Part shown: piece by piece, positions 23,801-35,394 of the stretch
Layout: each line of letters opens with the position of its first letter
How positions within the stretch are numbered: the first letter of the stretch is position 1
NCBI GenBank assembly: GCA_020080175.1
Contig: JAGHQL010000037.1
Location: forward strand, 1-64,000
Reading direction: 5' to 3'
Source: Glutinoglossum americanum
Lineage: Eukaryota > Ascomycota > Geoglossomycetes > Geoglossales > Geoglossaceae
DNA: 64,000 bases
Position numbers and translations under genes: made by a program
The notes under the pieces: generated by a model
What the model saw: the letters and a program-made list of their open reading frames with translations, nothing else
Databases searched by the model: none
Told to the model about the DNA's origin: nothing

Positions 23801-26800
23801 GATCCAAGGGACAAAGGGCAGCCAATTTCACGACTGTTCTACCGCTTCAGCCTGCTCACCACCGGGAAAGGCTGCAAGAAACAGCAAAAGCCACATTTAG
23901 GCAGAAGCGGGAAAAGGAGCAAGCGGAAAAAAAAAGGAGAGATGCCGCACAAATTGCCATTCAACGGAAGAGATTAGCATCGGCTGGCGTAGCCGCTCTG
24001 ACCGCCGAAGAGGGATCTGGCCTCAATGGGATTGGGGTTAGAGGAAAGGACCATGCACCGCCCCAATCCTCTATAATGGTTTCTGACGGGTCATCATCGT
24101 CGGAAGATGATGAGGATGGAAATACCACTATGTTCAAGATGAGGGCCACGAGAACTTCGCAGCAGGTTCAGGAGTATAAGAATAGCAAGGCTCGCGCCTT
24201 AAACGCCCAACGACAAAAACCCATCAAAAAAGTAAAACAGGCAAGATCTGTGAAAGATCAACGCGCGAGATTGGCACCAGAACTGACAGCTTTACATAAG
24301 ACAATCTTGGGCTGGGACTTTTTTCACAGCGGGGAGTTTCCCCCTAACTCGGAGCGAAACGATTACAGTATGGTATCGAGTGTCTTCAAATCTCCGGTTG
24401 AGTATAAGGCGACTTTTGAACCATTGCTAGTTCTTGAGGCATGGCAGGGTTTTCTGAAAGTCAGGGAGGAAGATAACTTCAAACCGTTTGACATAAAAGT
24501 AGCCAATCGTATGACCGTAGATTCGTTCATCGAGGTCAACACTTCGATGGCTCTTGATGATGGCAAGATCTTTGGAATTGCAGAGGCGGATATCATTCTA
24601 CTCTCGAAGGCCGAACAGCCGATAAGGGAACCCGGACAGCTACATTGCCTGGCTCGTGTCCACAGCATCACACGCAAAAAAAACGCACTAGAGATATCAT
24701 ACCGGGTGAACCCAGGCAGCCCACTAGTAGCCTCATTGGCTCCAGGCGTGACTATTCGAGGAGCTAAGGTCACTTCAATAATTCCCCTTGAGCGAGAGTA
24801 CGGTGCGCTAATTGCTCTACAATATTATGATCTTTGCGATGAGATTATTAAAGCAAAACCTTCACCATTGCTTGACTATTCAGACCGACATCTGAGGACT
24901 ATCCAGGATAATTATAATGTTAACTGTGCCCAGGCTAAAGCTGTAGCATCTGCCATTGATAACGATGCTTTTACACTTATTCAGGGGTATGTGACCCGGA
25001 ACTCTATAGTTTTAACGTCGCTAATTTGTATCATTCACATTTGCATAGTCCTCCTGGCTCTGGGAAGACAAAGACGATCGTTGCTATTGTTGGTGCCCTA
25101 TTAACCGATATCTTTTCCGCCAACGGCCCGGGGATCGACCGTCCTTCTGACCTCACTGGTTTAAACCTACCTAGACCGGGTGTGAAGAAACTTCTCGTTT
25201 GCGCACCCAGCAATGCCGCAGTAGATGAGCTTGTGTTAAGATTCAAGGAAGGCATTAAGACCTCAACGGGACAAATTCAGAAGTTTTCGGTAGTTAGGTT
25301 GGGCAAAAGCGATGTTATCAACGCTTCCGTAAGGGATGTTACTCTGGAGGAGCTAGTTAAAGTAAGGGCGGGTACGGCATGCACGGCACCAAATCATGGG
25401 GACGAGATCCACCAGCTTATTGAGGAACATAAGGCCGTCTCTGAGGCTATCAATTTGACCCGAGCAGCATTAGAAGTTGCGCGGGAAAAGGGATCTTCCA
25501 CTGTTGACCTTAATCGTCAGTTCGACCTCCAGAAACGGAAAAAATCTGAAATAAGCAGACGCCTTGATAATCTTCGCGATGCCGGAAACACTGTCGCCAG
25601 GGATATCGAGATCAATAGACGGAAAATACAGCAAGAGATTCTTGACGGCGCAAGCATAATATGCTCAACCCTTAGCGGCAGCGGCCATGAAATGATGCGA
25701 AATATCAACATTGAGTTTGAGACTGTCATTATCGATGAAGCAGCCCAATCCATCGAACTCAGCGCGTTAATTCCCCTCAAATATGGTTGCTCGAAATGCA
25801 TTATGGTCGGGGATCCTAAACAATTACCACCAACAGTTCTCTCCCGCGAAGCTTCTAGGTTTCAATACGAACAGAGCTTATTTGTTCGGATGCAAACGAA
25901 CCATTCTAGCTATGTTCACCTCCTTGACACCCAATATCGCATGCATCCAGAGATCAGCCAGTATCCCAGCAGAGCGTTTTACGATGGGAAGCTACTGGAC
26001 GGGGAAAACATGGCAGAGATCAGGAAAAAGCCCTGGCATGCTAGCGAGTTATTGGGGCCATACCGGTTCTTTGACGTTCAAGGCCAGCACACTAACGCAG
26101 CCAAAGGCCATTCTTTAATCAACGTTGCCGAGGTGAATGTCGCTCTCCAGTTGTTCAATCGTCTGACCGTAGACTATAAGGACTATGCTTTCAAAGGCAA
26201 AATCGGAATAATCACTCCTTACAAGAGCCAATTGGCGGAGCTTAAAACTCGGTTTTTACAATCCTACGGCGACTCAATCTTAGCTCAAGTGGAATTCAAT
26301 ACCACAGATGCTTTCCAGGGTCGGGAGAGCGAGGTGATTATCTTCTCCTGCGTGCGGGCGTCGTCGAGTCGAGGAATAGGGTTCCTTGCAGATATTCGCC
26401 GAATGAACGTTGGGCTCACCCGCGCAAAATCGTCCTTGTGGGTTTTAGGAAATTCTCAATCGCTCATGCAAGGCGAATTCTGGGGGAATCTCATCAACGA
26501 TGCAAGGACCCGGGAGCTCTATACGAACGGCGACCTCATGGCCCTGCTACAGAAGCCCACCGTCGAGCCAATCCCGGTGGAAGGCTTCTCCAGAGCCATC
26601 TCATCGAATGTACAATCAAACCAGCCGCGCTATCCATCGCAAAATGATGTTGAGATGGTAGATGCTCCGCCATTGGGCCCTTCGAATCCTAGAAGTGCAA
26701 GGCCGTCGTCCCAACCTGACTCTGCCAACAACCGGAGGCGAGCACAGTCTCAGCGGCCTCCTCGCCCGCCGATGGGCATATCCTGTAATTTATGTGGTAG

Positions 26801-27536
26801 TGACGCTCATTATGCTTCGGATTGCACAAATACGATAGCTAAAGCCGCAGCCTTGGGGACATGCCCTCGATGTGGTGATCAACATTTCGGACCATGCCCT
26901 GCTATCCTTTGTAGCAAATGCGGCAAGTTTGGGCATGACGGAGATGTATGCACCAATACAGCCCCTCCTTCTGAGTCTCAACGAGAAGAGATACGGCGCC
27001 GAGTGGCTTCTCATGAAGCTCAGAATAAGAAATATCTGGAGAAATTGAGGAAAAAGCAGCTTGGAGACCATGACCCCCAAATCCCGATTATTAGGACGAC
27101 TCTTACACAACAACCCCACAACGAAAACTATAATGGGTCTGGCCACAATTCAAGATCCGACGGAAAACGCAAACGCGGGGCTTCACCTCCTGAGGCCCCC
27201 ATCGCATCGAGGCCGAGCAACGTAAGAAGGATTTGCCACAAATAATAGAAAATGGATTAACCCTAACTTTGAGTAGACTATATCCAAACCTGGGCCTGTA
27301 GGGCTAAAGCCAACTCTTCCACCTCCAGATTCTAATGGCCTTAACAACCAGATCTCCAATGGATCTATCAAGGTAGGCCAAGCGACAAAATACGATTACT
27401 ATTTTGCTGACTCGCGCGGAATGGACAGCCCCCACGCCTTGGAGCACCCGTGGCACCTCGTGGCCCGCCTCCCCCAAGAAAGAAAAAAGAAGTAGATCCC
27501 TTTATTCGCCCAAACAAGAGAAGACCCAAGCCGTGA
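20876..27536 (+). CDS. SEN1: Sen1-type RNA/DNA helicase (SF1B)
   Basis: Six exons (20876-20907, 20963-21250, 21306-24986, 25049-27221, 27277-27372, 27429-27536) give 2125 aa. The N-terminal half is the helical Sen1 domain (EELHWFCPRS near the start, WDVKRLEPKLEAASQSLKSA). A charged linker leads to the helicase core: Walker A GPPGSGKTKT (about 1334), DEAAQSIELSALIPLKYG (about 1563), QYRMHPEI, then a GFLADIRRMNVGLTRAKSSL-type motif VI region. Near 1912-1970 are three Cys-rich knuckles (CNLCGSDAHYASDC, CPRCGDQHFGPC, CSKCGKFGHDGDVC). The last exon ends in a basic stretch (PRKKKEVDPFIRP), likely a nuclear signal. Sen1 unwinds RNA-DNA hybrids and ends non-coding transcription with Nrd1-Nab3-like partners. 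The final two small exons are supported by splice signals and by the typical C-terminus. Confidence 0.93.
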
Positions 27537-28265
27537 TGCAGTTATTACTCCACATGGGATGCCGTAGCCTATGAACCCTAGCCCGCACTTGCAGGAATGT
27601 CACGGAAAGTTCTTCCCCCGCATTTCCAATAGAGCCGTTGCGGGCGTTGCGGGCGGCCTCGCCGGCGAATGTGGTGAACCTTGGCGACAATAACCAGGAG
27701 CGTTCAACCTGCGACACTTCGCGTCTCGATAGAGGGTTAGCTTTTACTCTATTGGGTACTATTATTACTGTACATACATAGGATAGTACGACATACATTA
27801 GTAGCGGACTGGAAGCCTAGTCTAGGTCCGATTATTAAGTATGAAACGCACGCGCCTCTCTATTCTCGCAGGAGCATCTACTGCTGTGATATGTGGCGTG
27901 GTGTTGCCTCTTCTGGTCCATGTGAAGACACCACCTCCGCACGGACGGACATCAGCTTGGTAAATTCATCCCCACCCCTGTCTCCGCATCTCGATTTTTT
28001 GGCTTTGCCTCTACGCACCTCTCTTTTTTTTCCCCTCGCACACCGCCACACGCACGACTAGACTGTACGAGGTAAGTGCCACCGAGCACGTTGTAGCGCG
28101 TACGATACAGCTGGACCCGCGCAGCAGTAGAGCCGAGTCGAGTCGAGTATCGAGTTCTGATCGTCTTGTACCACGTGCTCTGTACCTGCGCTTGCACATG
28201 TATGCGCGTGTACACACTTACATACCCACAGCCTGGAGTGCGCCTTCCTTTCCCGTGCTACGACG

Positions 28266-28347
28266 CACCGAGCACCGAGCGTCGAGCGTCGGGCGTCGAG
28301 CGTCGGGCGTCGAGCGTCGAGCGTCGGGCGTCGAGCGTCGAGCATGG
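28266..28347. repeat. 7-bp minisatellite (GCGTCGR)n
   Basis: About ten copies in a row of GCGTCGA or GCGTCGG, with the two variants in a mixed order. Confidence 0.9.
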
Positions 28348-28506
28348 TCGCGTTGCACCCGATCTGGATGGCTAGGGTAGCCACGACGTAGTAACCGTCC
28401 GGTCCCTTCGTTTGGTCCTGATCTTCTTGCGCTGACCTGCATGTTTTGTAGCGCATTCGCTTAGTCTGCGGCAACCACGGCCCTTGCAGCCCATATGCGC
28501 CCATGT

Positions 28507-28534
28507 CGCCCATCGCCCATCGCCCATCGCCCCG
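28507..28534. repeat. 8-bp tandem repeat (CCCATCGC)n
   Basis: Three and a half copies of CCCATCGC. Confidence 0.85.
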
Positions 28535-29452
28535 TCTTTCTTCTTTCTTTCCTTTTTCCAAGCCCCTCGCTGTGGCGATCAGCCTGCCGAGTCCCCCCAA
28601 ATACCCAAAACAACCCCCAAACAAAACAACCCCATCCTAGTTCTAATTGGCGAGCGAGCCCGTCTCTCTCTCCTCACCACCCCTGCCATTGGTTGTATGC
28701 TCGTCACACGAATATAAAAAAAATTAAAGGGAAAATGCTTGATGCTCTTTCCTCGGCCCGGCCCTTGCTTGCTTTGCAAAACAACAGCAGTCTTCCGAAT
28801 TGCAACCTCGCTATAAATGCATCTTCCCGCATTCCCGCTTCAAAATGAAGAGAAGCTGCGCTTCCCGAGTCCCGTCTCGTGTCCCCTCGAAGCTCTTGGG
28901 GTGAACGGCCCAGCATAGACGGACTGCAGTCTGCCGGCTGCATTCGATTCGCCCATTCGCCGTTCGCAAGAAAACTCAAATAAAAAAATAAAAGAAAATA
29001 AAAAAGAAATCTGCTCCTTCCATCGTCCTGCTTTGCGGCTTTGATACACAAGCCTCTCGTCTTCTCTCCCTACTTTTATCCTTGGCGTGTGTTGCTGACA
29101 GCCACTTTTTTTTAACCAATCGCCCTGCACCTCTCATATACCCTTGTGGGGGCATGTATAAAGAAGCCGCTCCTGTTCCTTCGCTGCTTAGCCGTCATTT
29201 CGACATCCCTTTGGACGACACAACAAAATCTTCCCTTTTCCGGGCTCCGTCTCATGTTTCTCTTTGGTGTTCGTGGTCTAGGGAACCGGGAGATCTGAGG
29301 CTGGAGCCGTGAGGATGTGAGTGAAATTCACCTCGTACAGGAGCGACGGGATGATCTGATAATCGAAACAGTTCAGTCGCATCCGCATTCCAGTCTGATG
29401 CTATCTGCAGTGCACCAGCATATGCCGTCAGCCTTTTCCGAGGGCGCAAGTC

Positions 29453-31717
29453 ATGATCACATACGAGATATCTCTGTTTCCAAATCGATCACAGCCTGGA
29501 AATCTCCACCTCAATTCATCCACCATACGTCCTTCCCAGTATCTGTCACATAGGACCGACCGTACCGGACCTCGACAATTGACCGCGCCTAGGTCACTGT
29601 CCGAGTTTCCGCTCTCTGGTAATGCTAGAATGTTACCAGTCACCTCGCATCGGACTGTGCCTGGGAACACAACCAAAGAACTGGCTGAGTTTCTGCGAAG
29701 TACATCGCCGCCTTGGTATGATCCATCGTTGGATCCGCAAAGCGATTCTGGCCCATCGGCCCATAAGAAGTCTGCATTTGGCTTTCTACGATCAAGCACC
29801 CCTTCGCCAACAAAACCCCAGCCGATCTCTCCCGATCCTATCTTTCTGCCGGAAAGCGTAACCGCAAGGACATCAACCAACGGGAAGCGTTACCTACATA
29901 TCTCGCTGCCGACTGAGAGCGCCTCGAGTCAAAGACCACTGCCCGCCCACGCCGGTCATACATCGGGGGATGGCGATCGGTATCACGTAAACGAGCCTAG
30001 AAGCTCATCTAATCGATCCGGCCGCGCGAGTACTGGTATCACCTCGAGTGCGCCATCTAGTGCGCCCCAAGGGTTGAGAGACAAGTCGGTATCGTCCGGC
30101 TCCCCGTGGAATGCCGGCAAATCAGAGCTTTCAGATGCCGACACCGCGGATTCCTATCATGGGTACTTGAGGACTCAGACCGCTGAGGGATCCCTACTTA
30201 AAGGAGGAGCTAGATTTCTGGGCAAACCTAGACGATCAGCTTCTATTGACGTGGCCGGTCGTGTTACAAGGAAGGATTTGCAATTTCGGCATCGCAGCAA
30301 CACCTCCGATGGTCCCATATTCTCTCAAAATCAGACGCATCGTGGCTCTGGCCGTGCCTGTGATGCTGCCGTCATCTCTACCACGCCTAGCTACAAATCC
30401 GTCTTCATCCATAGTCATGGCCTACCTCCGCGAAGATCAAGTATCCCACAAGCTAGGCTATTCCTGCCTAACGCTCATGTCGCAATGGCACACGAAAGTT
30501 CACTTGCAAGTAACCTGGCAAACCGTCGCCCAAATTCATCTCAGGAATACTACAAAGATAGACGCACCTCTACCCAGTCCGTTGACAACACGATAGCGGA
30601 GGCGATTCGTTCCGATACCTCGTCGGGTATCACCACGGATGCAGAGTCTACACCATCCCTCTCGAACACCCCAGGTTCTGTGTTTTCTTATAGCGCAACT
30701 GTGAGAACCCCTCCTCGGCCTGGCCCCGCACCAACTAGAGCCCTGCCGTCGCTGCCTGAAGGTCATGACACCTCTCCTGGTGGCGAAGATCGTGCCGCGA
30801 GCCCGTCCAAGCAGCCGGCTGCGCCAGATAGCTCAGACGTTAAACCAGGAATCACTTCCCTACGCCAAACCGAAATATCGAGTGCTAGCGACCTCACCTC
30901 CTCCGAGTCGCTCAAAGTGTCGCGAAAAAGCCGAGAAGAGCGGGTGAGGGAACGGAAAATGAGAGATTTGCAATCTACCCGTGCTCGCCGTGAGAGTAAA
31001 AAACGCGACAGCACGCAATATCAAGGAGCTCTTAGCAATGAAGACAAACAAACAGAGGCAAGGAATTCGCACGCGTCAGTAACTACTTCAAGCAGCAGCG
31101 GGAGCGGGAGTCTATCGAGAACAGGCAGAAGACCGAGTGTATCCAGCAGCTTGCAAGGCTCTATAGTGGGCCTGCCGAGGGAGAACAAATCAGGATTGAA
31201 TTCTTTCTCTCCGATCATGCTTGTTGCTGAGCAAGAGCCTCTCTCTGAATCCGGGCTTCTCGAATATCATCCCGTAAAGAAATCGGAAAGCACTAAGTTT
31301 CTGTCTGGCTCGATCCCGGGCTCTTACGCCCACTCGCGATCACCAAGCCCATCCCTTCCTTCGTCGGACGATGACATTGCGAGAAAGCCTCGTATCACCA
31401 AAAAGGGGTCCTTAGTTTCTTCGGCAACAACTGCCGCTGCATTCAAGGCATTTGAAGCAAGCGCCGCCATAGGGAGAGAAGCCGAGATGGAGGCAAGGCT
31501 AGTCGCCGTGGAGAAAAAGAACGCTCTCCTTGAGTCGGCTTTCATGGCTATACTGCAGAGTGCAGCTCAACTTTCTACCAGCATAAGGCCAGGCTCATCG
31601 CAAGAGGGGCTCTCAACAACAGAACAAGCCGAACGGCAGAGCCCCCCATCATTGGATGCGCTGGTTCAGTCGCTTGGCGTGTCCTCTCAACATGACTCGA
31701 ACTCGACGTGCAGTTGA
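29453..31717 (+). CDS. Ser-rich protein of unknown function with C-terminal coiled coil
   Basis: One open exon encodes 754 aa. I do not recognise a catalytic domain. An N-terminal block reads NTTKELAEFLRSTSPP (about residue 78), a motif I associate with conserved uncharacterised proteins of filamentous ascomycetes. The middle is disordered and rich in Ser, Arg and Pro, with SRKSREERVRERKMRDLQ-type charged helix near 490-520. Residues about 675-710 (EAEMEARLVAVEKKNALLES) form a short coiled coil. No signal peptide or membrane segment is seen. The protein may act as a scaffold, which is inference only. The ATG at 29453 is the first in frame, but an upstream spliced exon or the later ATG at residue 60 cannot be excluded, because an overlapping frame runs from 29317 to 29553. 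Confidence 0.75.
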   Translation: MITYEISLFPNRSQPGNLHLNSSTIRPSQYLSHRTDRTGPRQLTAPRSLSEFPLSGNARMLPVTSHRTVPGNTTKELAEFLRSTSPPWYDPSLDPQSDSGPSAHKKSAFGFLRSSTPSPTKPQPISPDPIFLPESVTARTSTNGKRYLHISLPTESASSQRPLPAHAGHTSGDGDRYHVNEPRSSSNRSGRASTGITSSAPSSAPQGLRDKSVSSGSPWNAGKSELSDADTADSYHGYLRTQTAEGSLLKGGARFLGKPRRSASIDVAGRVTRKDLQFRHRSNTSDGPIFSQNQTHRGSGRACDAAVISTTPSYKSVFIHSHGLPPRRSSIPQARLFLPNAHVAMAHESSLASNLANRRPNSSQEYYKDRRTSTQSVDNTIAEAIRSDTSSGITTDAESTPSLSNTPGSVFSYSATVRTPPRPGPAPTRALPSLPEGHDTSPGGEDRAASPSKQPAAPDSSDVKPGITSLRQTEISSASDLTSSESLKVSRKSREERVRERKMRDLQSTRARRESKKRDSTQYQGALSNEDKQTEARNSHASVTTSSSSGSGSLSRTGRRPSVSSSLQGSIVGLPRENKSGLNSFSPIMLVAEQEPLSESGLLEYHPVKKSESTKFLSGSIPGSYAHSRSPSPSLPSSDDDIARKPRITKKGSLVSSATTAAAFKAFEASAAIGREAEMEARLVAVEKKNALLESAFMAILQSAAQLSTSIRPGSSQEGLSTTEQAERQSPPSLDALVQSLGVSSQHDSNSTCS

Positions 31718-33670
31718 TACAAACCGCTTCCCTGAGGAGCCGTCCGGAGCGCCTGTGCCGCATGTTCCTTCCCGCTTGACACGCCCTCACTCCCATCCAT
31801 GCCACCGCGTCACGTCCTTGCCTCTTTCTCCCTCACTCCCACGCACCCCTAAATACTACTGGCTGGCTCTGTCTTAATACCGGCGTTAAAATCAACTTTA
31901 CACAGTTTCGATAATCAATTTCATTGATGGGGCTTTCTGGAGGCTATATTGGTCAGCAGTTATGACGAAAGCAGGATTTAAGAGTTTCCTTTTGATTCCC
32001 CAGCCTTGCATTCAAAGTGGTTAGAAAATATTTTGGCTATCTCCCTTACAACTATAGTGCATATAGTGAATCAGCCCGAGGGGGCTGACGGGGACACTAT
32101 TATGTCTTACACTCAATCTAGATTCACAGATTCCAATGGCATTGGATTCAGGAAGTGTTTCCTTTTGGGTGAAACTGCTTCCATATTTATAGTTCCCAGA
32201 TTATATACGATTCTTCTAGCAAACAAACAGTGGACGCGGTCTTTCAGTGAGCATATCGATCTACAGGCAAAATGACCACCCCCTCGAATATCCCCCCTTG
32301 GATAGGTCGACCCGATGGAGACAGGCCGCATATGGTAGGGGGGGTAAGCCCGGAAGATGCCTCCTCGGTTCGCCACGACCCCCCATTCCTTGTTGCGACT
32401 AAACCCGAGGATCAAATACCGGGCTGGCCCTGCGGAGGTGGAAACCAGGAATGGCAACCGTTTTTAAACGGGGGAGCCAAACTGCAAACATAAATAACTC
32501 CGCTTCAGCCACGAAATTAAATATCTCTTTTCCTCACCCAATACCGACACACCTTCCTCTTTTGGTCTTCTTCCAACCCCCATCGCCATATCTACTAGAT
32601 GCTCCACCGCTTATTAAGCTTCTCAACCAACTTCTTAACGGAACCCCAGGATTCCCTTGCTCAGGTCCGCCTCCACCGTTCTAGGGTGTAAGCGCCACGG
32701 CCGTGGCGTTCACCCCGGCGGTGCCCTCCAAGTGGACATCGAGGGATCTGGCCAGTGTGTCCGCGCCCGCTCTACTAGATCTGCAGGAAACCCAGCCGCC
32801 AAGGTGGTCCTGGGACGTGCGTCCCGGCTCTGACGGATACTATGTTGGCAAGATTACTCACGAGGGGAGGGAGGTCTAGCTCGGGATCGTGAAGGTGGGA
32901 CGAAGGTGGGGGATCTAAATGTGGTTTTCACCAACGCCTATGTCCGCGGGCGGATTTCACCCGATAGACAAACGCGCTCGGTGACGACGTCCGATCTCCT
33001 AGCAGCTAAGACATATTCCGCGAGAAATCTTGACCGTGCATCAGCTCGCAGCATGTGGGGTCTCTTTGCGTCCATGCCACGCCTAGTGCCTCACACCAGC
33101 GGGGTTGGAGCGCGCGGTCGCTACGATGGGACACATAGCCGTCGTCGTAAGGAGGCGGTATGACTGGACGAAGAATTTGCGTAGGAGTTCTTGATACACA
33201 GCCGCCAAGGGGGCTCCAAACCGAGCGCGCAATAAACCAAAGGGAAGATTTCTTAAATACCACACGAGTTTTTTTTCATTTTAGTTGCTTGGGTGTCGTA
33301 AAAAGGTTCTTCTTGCCAGAATACCGCGATTTCGGTTTTAGCCCAGTTGCCTTTCAAAGCGCGTTTCATCACCCTCTCACCCCTTTCCATTCTTGCAACT
33401 GTTCATGGGAGTCCTTCCTCAAGATTGTACCCATGGCTACAACAGTAGTCCCCGGGTGTTCGCCCGGTGGCTACGGGGCTCCCTCCAGCACGTGCGATTC
33501 ATGATGCTGGCGATATCTTCGCATTGACATGTGTGGTATTTCGATAAACTTTCTTGTGGTAGTTTTAAGAAATATCCCTACGATAAAGTGGTGTGAGTAC
33601 AAAGACCCCTAGCCAAATGCCTCTGCATGTATATACTGCAGGCACATATATAGACATTCATGTAAATTCT
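31718..33670. other. 1.95-kb intergenic region with unresolved short ORFs
   Basis: The 3' flanks of two convergent genes plus about 1 kb without assigned function. Short plus-strand frames at 32272-32493 (73 aa, Pro/Gly-rich) and 32686-32877 (about 63 codons, containing PRWSWDVRPGSDGYYVGKIT) look protein-like. The second sits in a GC-rich patch (32690-32900). Neither has a good start plus a splice partner, and I recognise neither. Confidence 0.35.
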
Positions 33671-34863
33671 CTAGTACCCATGCTTGGCCAAATCTGCTTC
33701 TGTCCAATCCCATAGCTTACGCGCCAGTTCTCCATCCTGAGCATAGGTGCTTCCCATGGCCTTGCTCCCAACCGGATTGTAGTACACACCACTCTCAACC
33801 TCATCGCTCGTGGCTGCCCAGAGTTGGTTCAGCGCGCCCTGTTCCACGCTTTGCATAAATAGCTTCCCCTTAAACACCACCATCCAGTAGCCAACCAAAG
33901 GGATGTTCTCGCGGCTAGCGTCGTAGAGTTGGGTGAGGATCAGGCCTGGGTGCACGGCGGAAGATGTGATGCTCGGGTAGCGGCGAGCAAGTTCGTGCGT
34001 TTCAAGGATATTGGCTAGTTTAGATTGCCCGTACCTAGTAAGCATGTGTGCTTTCTCCTGGTTGATGTCGTCAAACACGATTCCGCCAGATGGAGCAGCG
34101 TAATGTCCCGCAGAGGTAACATTAACGATTCGGACCCCCTTTGGCTTCAATTCTGGCAGCTCGGCTGTCTTCAAGAGAGTAGGAATGAGCAACTTCGTGA
34201 GTAGATGGTGTCCGACATGGTTGGTGCCGAATTGGATATCATAACCTTCTGTTGTCTTTGTTGCGGTAAAGCCCATGATACCAGCATTGTTTATAAGGAT
34301 ATCTAGACGTTGTTCTTTGCGAAGAAACTCACCCGCAGCCCTCTTGACAGAAGCACAGGAGGAAAGATCAACTTCGAGGAATTCAATCTGCGCGCCGGAG
34401 ACGGCATCTTTGATCTCTTGGATAGCTGCTTCTGCCTTTGTAGCGTTACGTGCTGCAAGATAAATGCGGCTTGGGGAGTGCTCGGCCAATCGCAAAACAG
34501 TTTCCTTGCCTATTCCGGTATTGCCTAGCGGCTGTTAGTGATTAATTCGAGGGGAAACCAGAAAATTGTCGAGATGTAATGCCACGTCCCAAACACCCAA
34601 AGCAGGCGGAAGAACCTACCTCCTGTAACCAGGATGACTCTCCCAGTAAGGTCCGGAAGATCAGTTTTCGGAATAAATGTTTTCCCAAGGACATTGAGAT
34701 ATGGAGCAAATGAAATGATGACCTCCGAGGGCGAAAGAAGGGCGCCGTGAGTAAGAGCGTTTCTGAGGGGCGCTAGTAACGTCTCTGTTTGAGGGAGAGG
34801 TGCGGGGTCTGATACCAGCTCAGACTCATGCGTTGTCGTCTCTTGGTTGAGACTCATTTCCAA
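33671..34863 (-). CDS. Short-chain dehydrogenase/reductase (SDR family)
   Basis: Two exons (34863-34620, 34524-33671) encode 365 aa. After an N-terminal extension of about 70 aa comes the Rossmann fold with TGGNTGIG (residues 80-87, the Gly codon split by the intron), NNAG, and the catalytic YGQSK (Tyr246, Lys250). The order, the late HPGLI segment and the overall length match the retinol dehydrogenase / WW-oxidoreductase-like SDRs common in fungi. These use NAD(P)H on lipid or xenobiotic carbonyls or alcohols; the substrate cannot be told from sequence. A second ATG follows two codons after the first. The gene is divergent from MRS2. Confidence 0.9.
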
Positions 34864-35394
34864 TATCTATGGGGTGCGTAAACAAATACGCTGCAGCGAA
34901 GTTGGGGACCAGCAAGGCAGAATAAAAGCTCTCCGAGTTGAGAGTTCAAAACCCACGTCCTGCTACACCGGAGCATATGCATGTATGTATGTACAAGCAC
35001 TACGGCCACCACGGTCACCGCGGCGAAAGTGGTGCAGCTCGTCCGCTAGTTTAAGCTTAAGTCAGGACATATAAAACGGATCAAACACCGCCACGAAGTA
35101 GGTAGCACAAAGGGCAAGTACAATACGTACAATACGTTCGTCGCAGGATACCATAGGAGGATAGGAGCCATCAATTGATGAATAAGCATCCCCCATGGAT
35201 GGCGTTCCGGCAGACGCGATAAATCCTGGTGAAACATTTTTAAGCCTCAATTCCTGATCAAGTAACGTGACGGTGGCTAGTAGAGTGGCTGGTTAAGAGG
35301 CTGTTTAAGTGGCTCAAAGAATTTCATCATCCCAAAGCCTCATGGAGATAGTGTCAACGCTCTTCGACCACTCAGATCGGGTGAGCACATTGAT
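34864..35394. other. Divergent SDR / MRS2 intergenic region
   Basis: A 531-bp spacer containing both promoters. There is a short ACGTACAATACGTACAATACG-like direct repeat near 35120-35140. No gene is seen. Confidence 0.45.

Larger units (their letters stand above)
27537..29452. other. 1.9-kb intergenic region with minisatellites
   Basis: SEN1 3' flank, then a repeat-rich stretch and the leader of the Ser-rich gene. It contains GTCGAGTCGAGTATCGAG-like direct repeats near 28135-28155, a 7-bp minisatellite (28266-28347), and an 8-bp CCCATCGC repeat (28507-28534). A TATAAA-like element lies near 29157. The open frames across the minisatellite are repeat artefacts. Confidence 0.5.

Noticed and set aside
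28266-28534. CRISPR-like array
   Set aside because: The repeats are uninterrupted 7- and 8-bp tandem units without spacers, in a fungal nuclear genome.
28058-28624. 188-codon minus-strand frame with LDARRPT-like repeats
   Set aside because: Its repeats are the translation of the 7-bp minisatellite. There is no start context or domain.
34920-34975. tRNA-like B-box (GAGTTCAAAACCC)
   Set aside because: No acceptor stem, anticodon arm or matching A-box could be drawn around it.
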